Of a stretch of DNA of 10,873 bases, positions 1 through 6,627 are shown one piece after another (position 1 is the stretch's first letter; every line of letters starts with the position of its first letter). The stretch comes from Cyclostephanos tholiformis (Eukaryota > Bacillariophyta > Thalassiosirophyceae > Thalassiosirales > Thalassiosiraceae), in assembly GCA_036939975.1 (NCBI GenBank), contig JALLPB010001172.1:1-10873 (forward strand), in the 5' to 3' direction. Under the pieces are notes generated by a model. The model had not been told where the DNA came from. It was given only the letters and a program-made list of their open reading frames with translations, and did not search any database. The position numbers were made by a program, and so were the translations under genes.

Positions 1-444
1 TCCGATTCTAGGGCAGATTCGATATTAGCTGCGACAGATCAGCAGACGACAGATTTGATTTTCTGGGACACTCTAATGAGAATTCCTCTTCTCTCCAGCC
101 CCGAATTTCTTAATTCCTACAAATAGATACATCCTTGACAAGATAGCTGTCCACCTATCTACGCGAAGATTTAAGCGATACCCATGACTCCTGTTGCACC
201 CGTCGCATTTGGTTTGATGAATTTTCCGCACTTCGTCATGGTGATGTCTTGGTTGTGCTCACCTCTGTGGGCAATAAACCTGAGGTCTACGTAGGAACTT
301 TACAAAAAACTATTTATCTACTTAGCACTTTTAGCTTCCCATTTACGAGACAGCATGTCGTGGACCATTGTTTAAACAGCGTATCCGACGGTATGTACAT
401 TGCATTGCACTCTTTTGCGGCAGCCTCAGTTTTCGACCACGACG
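1..444. other. Upstream region of the GH10 gene, no confident gene
   Basis: This stretch is AT-richer than the gene that follows. One frame on the plus strand is open from 147 to 485 but has no ATG beginning it, and its only starts are TTG-like. It includes a segment reading RRIWFDEFSALRHGDVLVV that looks protein-like. A splice-donor-like GTATGT lies at 391-396, but no AG acceptor between there and 490 joins that frame to the xylanase frame in phase. I therefore treat the region as the 5' flank of the GH10 gene, perhaps holding the end of another exon or gene remnant. Confidence 0.4.
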
Positions 445-1899
445 ATGACCACTACCCTCCGCGAGACGGCGGCCAGTTGTCGTAGGGAGGTTTACATCGG
501 CGCGGCTGTCCTCCCGCGTCCGCTATTCGTTCTTGACTACGACGACGTCGACGTCGACCACGACCACGACGGAGGATGCCCCCGACCGAGGATCGGATGC
601 GCGACAATATCCACCGTCGATGACGATGACGAAAAGCCATCGGCGAATGGTAATAGAATGACGAGCACCACGCGATACTCAGGGATATTGTCGTCTGAAT
701 TCAACTCGGTCGTTATCGAGCATCACCTGAAGTGGTCGCCGTTGGTACACGCCCTCCCCGGCCCGATATCTCAATCCTCCCCGCCCGAAACGACGCTGGG
801 TCGATACGATTTCCGACACGTCGATGCCATGGTCGATTGGGCGATGTCGAGGAATATGCATGTCAAGGGACACGTATTGATATGGCACATCACTTCGCCC
901 CCATTCTTGGAGGACATGAGTCCAGACGACGTTCGCGGTGCGGTCAAACGGCACATCTTCGCGACCATGGGATACTTCCGCGATAGGATACGAATGTGGG
1001 ATGTAGTGAACGAGGCGTTGGCGAGCGATGGCACACTCGTCGAGAATGTGTTCTACCACAAGATGGGACCGGGATATATAGGTGAATGCTTCAGGTGGGC
1101 GCACGAGGCAGATCCTAATTCGTTCCTTATATACAACGACAACAAGGTGGAGGGTTGCGGCATCCGCGACTGCGATGGCGGCAGCGATGGCGGAATAGGA
1201 GCGAGCGGGCGCCTCGGGGCGGATGCGCCGAATCAGGCCAAGTCGGACGGGTATTACCGACTACTCAAATCGTTGGTGGACGATGGCGTGCCGATACACG
1301 GAGCGGGGATGCAAGCCCACTTCGACGCGTCGGGCATCGGCCGTAATCGTCCGCCGACGCCATCGATGGTCAAGAGGCAAATACGACGAATCGGCGAATT
1401 GGGATTGAAGGTGAACATATCCGAAATGGACGTACGCGTGTCGAAATTGAAAGCCGGGGTTAATCGCGACATGGCGCAGACGATTATATATCGCGACGTA
1501 CTCACGGCGGCATTGTCGGAATCGTGCTTTCACGGCATATGGCTATGGGGATTCTCGGATAGGCACACGTGGGTGAAGAATTTTTACCACGACGATACGC
1601 CATTAATTTTTGACGATGCGTACGAGAGGAAGATGGCGTATCGGGGAGTTGAGGACGCGTTGCGTTCGATCACATGTCCGGACGGCAGCGATGGCGGATG
1701 TGATGGCGGGGACGCGGCGACCGGGGTGGCGTGGTATCTTGAGTCGGATTACAACGAGGCAGGGGACGAGTGGGGTAGCGATTGGATGACCCCGGAATCC
1801 GACCCAGAGGAAGGGGAGGAGAATTTCAGAGGATGGAATGAGGAGAATGGGAGGGATACCACCAAGGAAGGCCTTCCGGATTGGCTTCAACCGCCGTGA
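445..1899 (+). CDS. GH10 endo-1,4-beta-xylanase-like glycoside hydrolase
   Basis: Glycoside hydrolase family 10 enzymes cut internal beta-1,4-xylosyl bonds with retention, using two glutamates in a (beta/alpha)8 barrel. From the ATG at 445 (484 aa) the barrel starts at once: LRETAASCRREVYIGAAV fits the family's first helix and strand. It continues with EFNSVVIEHHLKW, GHVLIWH, WDVVNEAL (acid/base Glu at 1012-1014), GMQAHF, ISEMDVRV (nucleophile Glu at 1423-1425) and GIWLWGFSDRHTW. All strand-end motifs are present, so the fold and catalysis should be intact. Oddities: the usual Asn after Glu in ENxxKW is His, and the Gln expected after GHxLxWHx is Thr. An Asp/His-rich insert lies near 535-570, Gly/Asp/Ser inserts lie near 1174-1210 and 1681-1715, and an acidic ~70-residue tail follows the barrel. 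No signal peptide is visible, so an upstream exon may be missing or the protein may be intracellular. The frame is closed by TAA at 373-375, with no earlier in-frame ATG. Confidence 0.88.
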   Translation: MTTTLRETAASCRREVYIGAAVLPRPLFVLDYDDVDVDHDHDGGCPRPRIGCATISTVDDDDEKPSANGNRMTSTTRYSGILSSEFNSVVIEHHLKWSPLVHALPGPISQSSPPETTLGRYDFRHVDAMVDWAMSRNMHVKGHVLIWHITSPPFLEDMSPDDVRGAVKRHIFATMGYFRDRIRMWDVVNEALASDGTLVENVFYHKMGPGYIGECFRWAHEADPNSFLIYNDNKVEGCGIRDCDGGSDGGIGASGRLGADAPNQAKSDGYYRLLKSLVDDGVPIHGAGMQAHFDASGIGRNRPPTPSMVKRQIRRIGELGLKVNISEMDVRVSKLKAGVNRDMAQTIIYRDVLTAALSESCFHGIWLWGFSDRHTWVKNFYHDDTPLIFDDAYERKMAYRGVEDALRSITCPDGSDGGCDGGDAATGVAWYLESDYNEAGDEWGSDWMTPESDPEEGEENFRGWNEENGRDTTKEGLPDWLQPP

Positions 1900-2169
1900 A
1901 GATGTATGCTTTTCTTTCAGGGCGTCAACTCAGTGCCCTCGACATTTGCGCCAATTAATTTGCATGATGCTCAAAGTCGAACTTTAGGACAAGTTATGCC
2001 AAAGGACGAAATGCTAGTGATGTGCAACATTGTGCTCACTAGGGAGGTGTGCCGTTTAAATTCACATGTGATGTTAAATAAATAACTCTGCATTGCGAAA
2101 AAAATGCGCAAAATGAACATCATTCTGCTATCTGGGAACAGATATTCTCTTCTAGAGGTCAGACTATTA
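1900..2169. other. Convergent 3' intergenic region
   Basis: The space lies between the stop of the plus-strand GH10 gene and the stop of the minus-strand orphan gene. It is AT-rich and should hold the two converging 3' UTRs. I see no further reading frame or structured RNA in it. Confidence 0.5.
2077..2082 (+). promoter_or_regulatory. AATAAA poly(A) signal candidate
   Basis: An AATAAA hexamer lies about 180 nt after the GH10 stop codon in AT-rich sequence, a plausible cleavage/polyadenylation signal for that transcript. The surrounding AAATAAATAA is simple enough that chance is possible. Confidence 0.4.
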
Positions 2170-2766
2170 TTATGACTCCTGCAATTGAAGAGGAATCAGA
2201 ATGTCTCCCAAATTCGTGCATCTCTCAGTCCTCACGAGCCCCTTGTCATCGGGTTCGAAGTGTCGTTTCAAGCATTCCACAACATCGCAGGCTTTTTCTT
2301 GGAGACTTGACGTTTCGATACTCGAAAACCGTAGTCGCTGACACTTCTCCACATCTTGTATCGCCGTGAGGACCTGCGCCAGCGTGAATCCGGTGTCCAA
2401 GAGATACTCCATCCTGACCGATGAGGGGACCCTCAAATGCCGGGTGGTATCTCGTCTCCGTTCCCATTCGTCGATGGTACATGATAGCTCGGCGTTGTAA
2501 TTCCAGTCAAGTGTCAAGGGCGGTCCGGATGTGCAGGACGGATTATCCCCAAGAATCACTGGATACTCGCGCACTTGAACCGACGCGAAGCATACCTCTT
2601 TGGTGGGGAAAAGAAATGCTGCAGAGGGTCTTCTCGTCAGCACGTTGAAATGCATCTTGCTACTTCTTGCGATATCTGGCATGGGGATGATCAAAAGATT
2701 GCCTCGAAATAAAAGAATGAGACCTAGCAAGAGATAATATCGCTGTTTGGCCCTTCCTTGGGCCAT
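2170..2766 (-). CDS. Orphan protein with VREYPVILGDNP...GPPLTLDW block, diatom-type family
   Basis: This is a single open frame of 198 aa from an ATG at 2766 to TAA. The centre (residues 65-88) reads VREYPVILGDNPSC followed by TSGPPLTLDWNY. It continues with an acidic/basic stretch (IDEWERRRD), then RVPSSVRMEYLLDTGFTLAQV and a helix up to about residue 147. I recall a multi-copy family of small diatom proteins with this order of blocks (V-R-E-Y ... G-D-N-P ... G-P-P-L-x-L-x-W, then R-x-P ... VR-x-x-x-L ... G). Its function is not known to me. Residues 10-28 are strongly hydrophobic (YYLLLGLILLF...), suggesting a membrane or signal-anchor segment. However, the conserved part starts after residue 57, so translation could begin at Met29 or Met38. 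A TCTCTTGCTAG acceptor-like string near the start means the first codons may be intronic. The ~50-residue tail after the conserved part is Cys/Glu/Leu-containing and unassigned. Confidence 0.72.
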   Translation of the reverse strand: MAQGRAKQRYYLLLGLILLFRGNLLIIPMPDIARSSKMHFNVLTRRPSAAFLFPTKEVCFASVQVREYPVILGDNPSCTSGPPLTLDWNYNAELSCTIDEWERRRDTTRHLRVPSSVRMEYLLDTGFTLAQVLTAIQDVEKCQRLRFSSIETSSLQEKACDVVECLKRHFEPDDKGLVRTERCTNLGDILIPLQLQES

Positions 2767-3415
2767 TTGGCAGGCATCCTCATTGACACTCTGTGTGCAA
2801 ATGCACCAACGTCGGTCGCTCGTAATAGGTAGATGGAGGAGTAGAAATACTATTGTACTTCATCTCCTTTTGACACAAGCTTTGTTGCTTGTGGATTCGC
2901 GCAAACTGATGGAGGCCGCCTGAGCAACAAGATAAGTGTCTCAAAGAGGGATACTTGAAGTTTTGTATCATATTCAATCACTCTATTGTAGTTGAAGCTG
3001 AGTTGCTCTGTGCTGTATGCACTATTCAACCAAAAATACACCTTGAAGTAAGTTTGTTGGTCATGACGAGCTCCCGTTATCCCGGACAAGAAAGAAATAA
3101 TATAGATATACTTCGCTACATCTGATCTGATGTAGGATTCAATATGAGGCATACACAAACAAATGTCTTAGTGGGTTCAATATCTTCTTGGGACGAACAA
3201 AATTCTCGCTGCCGGCCTCTTTCGCGTTAATGCATTAATAAAGGTTGGTCTAGCTAACAGGAAAATCGCCGTCAAATTTTAAGTTGTTTGCTTAAGAAGA
3301 AAGGGATTCTAATATTCGTGAATGAATCAATCGCGGCGAATTTTAACAGACCATTGTCTAAAAAAATTGCCCATAACCAAGATACACCTTACCATATATT
3401 TTATTATTCTTCACC
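2767..3415. other. Divergent intergenic region, no gene seen
   Basis: This AT-rich stretch separates the minus-strand orphan gene from the plus-strand gene at 3416, so it should contain both promoters. Minus-strand open frames between 2780 and 3158 have no domain-like pattern and AT-rich codons typical of noncoding DNA. ATATATTTTATTATT just before 3416 is AT-rich leader or core-promoter sequence. I see no defined element. Confidence 0.5.
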
Positions 3416-4099
3416 ATGACGTTCGACCTTGACCAATCAACCTATTTGGATGCAGTGGACGAGCCGCTCGACATATTCGGACACAGTGATGTTTTCGACT
3501 GCGTCGACTTCCTCCCCGAAGATGATGGTGATGACGGGGATGGAGTGTTTGCGGACTCGATAGACTATCAAGAGTTCGACAACCTCGACAACTCTCTGAC
3601 CACGCGGCCCTTCGATGCCACAAATGCAACAACAGGCGAATCGCAACGCTGCGACTCACCCCCCATCTCCAATAGTATTCCGTCCGAGGCCCAGCTTAAG
3701 GCCCAGTACTCCGAGGCCCTCCAGAAGCTTGCCGAGTCCATGCAACGGACGGAGGAGTCCCGAAGGCACGTTATCATGCATCGCCACATGCTCACGCCGG
3801 AGCAGAAGCTCGCGCTCGAGCTGGCGAAGCAGCAGCTTCGTCAGCATCAGATCCAGTTCGTCGCGCTGCAGCAGCAATTCCGTCCCTCTAGCGAGCAACC
3901 GCGACAGTCCACGTTCTCGTCAAGCCAGGTAGGAGCCGATTCCTCGACGACGACAAGGTCACTCTCCCCGGTACGGTCGTCCATCATGGATGCCTTTTTG
4001 TCAGGGTCGAGGGGGAACCTAACCAACGGGCTGGATCAGAGCCGCGCCCAGCTCGGTAATTACATGGGTCAGATGAACCAACGGATCTTCTGGGGTTAG
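3416..4099 (+). CDS. Orphan acidic/Gln-rich helical protein, diatom-type
   Basis: A 227-aa frame starts at an ATG in good context (TTCACCATGA) and ends at TAG. Residues 1-65 are acidic (DFLPEDDGDDGDG, DYQEFDNLDN). Residues 92-155 form a charged then Gln-rich amphipathic helix: AQLKAQYSEALQKLAESM, QRTEESRRHVIMHRHML, then LALELAKQQLRQHQIQFVALQQQF. The C-terminal 70 residues are Ser/Thr-rich with SPV and a short NYMGQMNQRIFWG end. The string ALQKLAESMQRTEESRRHV resembles a KLAxSMxRTExSR block I associate with uncharacterised diatom proteins. No enzymatic motif, signal peptide or membrane segment is visible. The acidic start plus Gln-rich helix would suit a nuclear or transcription-associated adaptor, but that is only a guess. 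GC-rich codon use and a clean drop to AT-rich flanks support it being a real single-exon gene. Confidence 0.75.
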   Translation: MTFDLDQSTYLDAVDEPLDIFGHSDVFDCVDFLPEDDGDDGDGVFADSIDYQEFDNLDNSLTTRPFDATNATTGESQRCDSPPISNSIPSEAQLKAQYSEALQKLAESMQRTEESRRHVIMHRHMLTPEQKLALELAKQQLRQHQIQFVALQQQFRPSSEQPRQSTFSSSQVGADSSTTTRSLSPVRSSIMDAFLSGSRGNLTNGLDQSRAQLGNYMGQMNQRIFWG

Positions 4100-4125
4100 A
4101 TGACGTTTTGAATTCAACACCCCTC

Positions 4126-4184
4126 GATGATGATTTCGCTCCACCCTTGACTTCAATATGGGGGATTTTAGGTTAGAATTAGGG
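4126..4184 (+). repeat. Direct repeat copy 1 in 3' flank
   Basis: The unit starts GATGATGATTTCGCTCCACC and ends around GATTTTAGGTTAGAATTAGG. It recurs 78 bp downstream with a few substitutions. It begins 27 nt after the stop of the orphan gene at 3416-4099 and so probably lies in its 3' UTR. Confidence 0.8.
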
Positions 4185-4203
4185 ATATTCGCAATTCAAG
4201 CAA

Positions 4204-4263
4204 GATGATGATTTCGCTCCACCCTGAGTTTAATATGGGCGATTTTAGGATTATGATTTAGGA
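4204..4263 (+). repeat. Direct repeat copy 2 in 3' flank
   Basis: This is the second copy of the ~59-bp unit. The first 22 bases (GATGATGATTTCGCTCCACC plus CT) are identical to copy 1. The remainder keeps AATATGGG-GATTTTAGG with scattered changes, so the duplication is not fresh. Confidence 0.8.
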
Positions 4264-4819
4264 TGTATGGTGTGTATTTTGTACATAAATTTGAGGTAGT
4301 GTAAGGGATAGTGTTTGTTCTTATGTGTCGTCGTGTCTCCCCTTGCCTTTTATTAGGAGTGACATAGACCTCCGAAGACCTTCATATCGGTCCACATGCC
4401 CCCCCCCTCTAGAAAACAGCAGGTGCCGCACGCCAACGCCCCTCTAGTGATTATCATCGTATTATACTTACCCAATTGTGCTGCTTCTTCCTGAGCTTGT
4501 TCCCCGGCATTGTCCCCAGCTGTACCTGAATGGAGTACGAAATGAGAAATGCCTGTCATGGTTTCGAGACAAGTTCCATCTTGTATTTCTTTTTCAGACC
4601 ATGGCGGCCGGCGGCTTTGGCCCCTACCGTCTCCTGATGCTCGGCGTAGACCCGACCTAGCGCCTCGGTGTTCTATCCGTTTGGGCACATCAAATATTCA
4701 AGTCTGATGCAACTAAAATAAAGTATATGAAGAGAACTCGTCATTATTATGATACATCACCTTCCGTACATCTTGTGAGGTCCCGGCATTCACTGGCACC
4801 AAACAATTTAAATCAAAGG
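4264..4819. other. Gene-poor stretch with splice-like signals on both strands
   Basis: No long ATG-started frame is present. On the plus strand, TTTCTTTTTCAG ends at 4597 and is followed by ACCATGG, opening a 19-codon frame at 4601-4660 (MAAGGFGPYRLLMLGVDPT), with AATAAA at 4717-4722. On the minus strand, an acceptor-like CTCCATTCAG (ending 4527) and donor GTAAGT (4471-4466) bracket a 55-nt block containing an ATG at 4511 (MPGNKLRKKQHNW), with AATAAA at 4354-4349. Either strand could carry a small spliced gene or a decayed one; I cannot choose. A run of C lies near 4400-4408. Confidence 0.35.
4349..4354 (-). promoter_or_regulatory. AATAAA poly(A) signal candidate, minus strand
   Basis: A minus-strand AATAAA sits about 470 nt downstream of the stop of the large minus-strand gene (4820). 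It could end that transcript or a small undetermined minus-strand gene in between. Confidence 0.25.
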
Positions 4820-6526
4820 TTAGACCACGTTCAACATTCTATTCGTTTCAACACAAATTCGTCTAAGCAGAATGGGCTCCGCACTAATCGACTTGCCAAG
4901 TATCATAGATCGAGCCTTATCCTGCATGTGATTTCTAAGCAGTGACAAATCTGCCCCTACCGCTGATGAAATGATGGAAACTTCAACATGGTTCGGGACC
5001 AAGTTAGATATATTCCATGCATCATGAAGCACACCAACGAACAAAAAGTCAATCTGAGCGACCCCCATATCTGACTTAGGCATTGATATTGAAAGGATTA
5101 TATTGGCTCCGTTTTCAATGACGTTGCATGTACTACCTTCTACTTCTAGCTCTCTCACCGACCGAACTAGGGAATCAATCCTGGAAAAGATGAGAGATGA
5201 TCGATGAAATATCTCTTGCCTCGAACTTGGTTCATCTCTAATAAATGATGATAAACTGGAACGCAAAAGATAAGGACCCATGGATTCATTTACGCTCATT
5301 TTCACGTTCCCCAAGAGTATGGCCTGGAGTAGCTTAATTGGTGATCCACCATCCTTGATGAAACAACCAAGCTCCAACACCTTGCTTGTAGCCAGCCTGC
5401 TAATCCCACTGCCACACACAGTAGTGTCTGTGTCATTTTCATCATCAGAAGACACCTCCATTACAATTTCCACCGACCCATTAAGCAGCCTAAAACTGAA
5501 TTGAGATAATCCATTGCCGACCACAATAGGAGATGGCGAAATGGACCAACGAATTTCTTCGTTCAACGCCGATATTGGACTGAATCGTTCCAATCGCAAA
5601 TGTGCATCCAGCAGTTGTTTGGCACGCATCGATCGCTCGAGGCGGTCAACTTCCACAGCCAACTGATCTTCAAGGGATGCGATTTCGGAGCGTACTTCTT
5701 CTAGTTTAGACTCAACTTTGCGCTTGCGTCGTTTCAAATCTACTTGAGCAAGCTCATGAATTATCATCGGTGTAGATTCTTTCAGCATTTTGTGGCAACT
5801 TGTGGTAATAAATTTGTCTCTCTCCCTCGTCTGTATGTTCATCGATGCTGCCCATGTTTGTAGTCGGACCAAGGCGCGATTGGCAGCATGCACCTCAATC
5901 CACGACCAATCCAGACATGACGCAGTATAATGTTTCTGGATTGATGAAGACAATGAGTGCAAATCAGCGTCAACCATCTTGGATACGGCGCTCCGACTCC
6001 ATCCTTGATGGGTATCAGAAGGGTGAGAGAGATTCTGGATTTCCTCCATTAGAATGGACTCGAATGTTTTCTTCACTAAGGATGATGATTCGGAAAATTT
6101 AGTGTAAATAGTAAATAATGCGGATTGAAGCCCCCTCGAAGTGCCACTGAACAATATTTTGGATTGATCGCTCATGCTGCGCTTACTGTCATTTACATCC
6201 CAGTCATCATCATAATTAGTGATATCATCAACAACGAGAGAAAGTGTCGTCGACGGACTCAACCCGTTCGATAAAACTTCTGAGGTGAATTCCAAAAGCT
6301 TTTTATCTCTGTGAGTGCTGCTATAACTCCAATGAATCAGGTCGCATATGCTAATATAAAATGGCCGAAAGGGATGCTCGCTCAGTATAGAGAGCTGTTT
6401 GCCAAGGTGGAAGAGGTCTGAATTGGTCTTAGAACCGTAATGGCTAGTGTTGTCGAGGCTTTGGTGGATGAAGAGGCTCATAATGTCAGATGATAGACTG
6501 CCATTGGAATCGGATGGAGAGGTAAG
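4820..6526 (-). CDS. KNL1/Spc105-like kinetochore scaffold, C-terminal exon
   Basis: KNL1/Spc105 is the outer-kinetochore scaffold whose C-terminus binds the Mis12 complex and whose N-terminus recruits checkpoint proteins. This frame is open from 6592 to TAA at 4820-4822. Visible order: Ser/Leu-rich helical part; a Trp-rich segment (LDWSWIEVHAANRALVRLQ, about 5930-5860); a charged coiled coil (KRRKRKVESKLEEVRSEI, about 5805-5590); then ALNEEIRWSIS, FSFRLLNGSVEIVMEV, SPIKLLQAILL, IDSLVRSVRELEVEG, ANIILSISMP, IDFLFVGVL, LVPNHVEVSI to about 4832. A long coil followed by paired alpha/beta RWD units with the W-x-I/F-x-F/L-x-I pattern matches the KNL1 C-terminus and its fungal Spc7 equivalent, and it ends where the family ends. 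No exact signature motif exists, so the call rests on pattern and order. I place the exon start at 6526 after an AAG acceptor in phase with the upstream exon. If it were a separate gene, the first ATG is at 6481 (553 aa). Base composition is clearly lower in GC than in the upstream exons. Confidence 0.55.
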   Translation of the reverse strand, partial: LTSPSDSNGSLSSDIMSLFIHQSLDNTSHYGSKTNSDLFHLGKQLSILSEHPFRPFYISICDLIHWSYSSTHRDKKLLEFTSEVLSNGLSPSTTLSLVVDDITNYDDDWDVNDSKRSMSDQSKILFSGTSRGLQSALFTIYTKFSESSSLVKKTFESILMEEIQNLSHPSDTHQGWSRSAVSKMVDADLHSLSSSIQKHYTASCLDWSWIEVHAANRALVRLQTWAASMNIQTRERDKFITTSCHKMLKESTPMIIHELAQVDLKRRKRKVESKLEEVRSEIASLEDQLAVEVDRLERSMRAKQLLDAHLRLERFSPISALNEEIRWSISPSPIVVGNGLSQFSFRLLNGSVEIVMEVSSDDENDTDTTVCGSGISRLATSKVLELGCFIKDGGSPIKLLQAILLGNVKMSVNESMGPYLLRSSLSSFIRDEPSSRQEIFHRSSLIFSRIDSLVRSVRELEVEGSTCNVIENGANIILSISMPKSDMGVAQIDFLFVGVLHDAWNISNLVPNHVEVSIISSAVGADLSLLRNHMQDKARSMILGKSISAEPILLRRICVETNRMLNVV

Positions 6527-6627
6527 CTTCGTGGTGACGGTGGGATGGAGAAAGGAAGAGGAGGATTTCAAAGTGAGGTGCACCACAAAGAATTACCTGG
6601 GGATTTGAATCAATCAGCGAGGCTCAC
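6527..6627 (-). other. Putative 101-nt intron linking N- and C-terminal parts
   Basis: A strong donor, ACG|GTGAGC, begins at 6627 and leaves the upstream frame in phase 0. The nearest phase-0 acceptor in the downstream frame is CACGAAG ending at 6527. Splicing removes the TGA at 6612-6610 and the in-frame TAA at 6595-6593. Other phase-0 acceptors lie further down (TCTAAG and GGCAAACAG, about 6430-6400), so the acceptor is uncertain even if the junction is real. Confidence 0.45.

Noticed and set aside
391..429. 39-nt GT-AG intron upstream of the GH10 start
   Set aside because: The upstream frame that would join in phase is closed by TAA at 373-375, and 39 nt is very short compared with the other introns here.
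2780..3158. Two overlapping minus-strand open frames of 65 and 102 codons
   Set aside because: AT-rich, no domain-like pattern and no splice partner; they look like chance frames in an intergenic stretch.
4464..4475. ATACTTACCC, resembling the 5' end of U1 snRNA
   Set aside because: The similarity is only the complement of a GTAAGT donor. No Sm site or U1 stem-loops follow.
4353..4688. Minus-strand frame of 111 codons
   Set aside because: It starts at GTG, not ATG, and runs through a GTAAGT donor-like site. The residue pattern is not protein-like as a whole, so I kept only the splice-signal observation.
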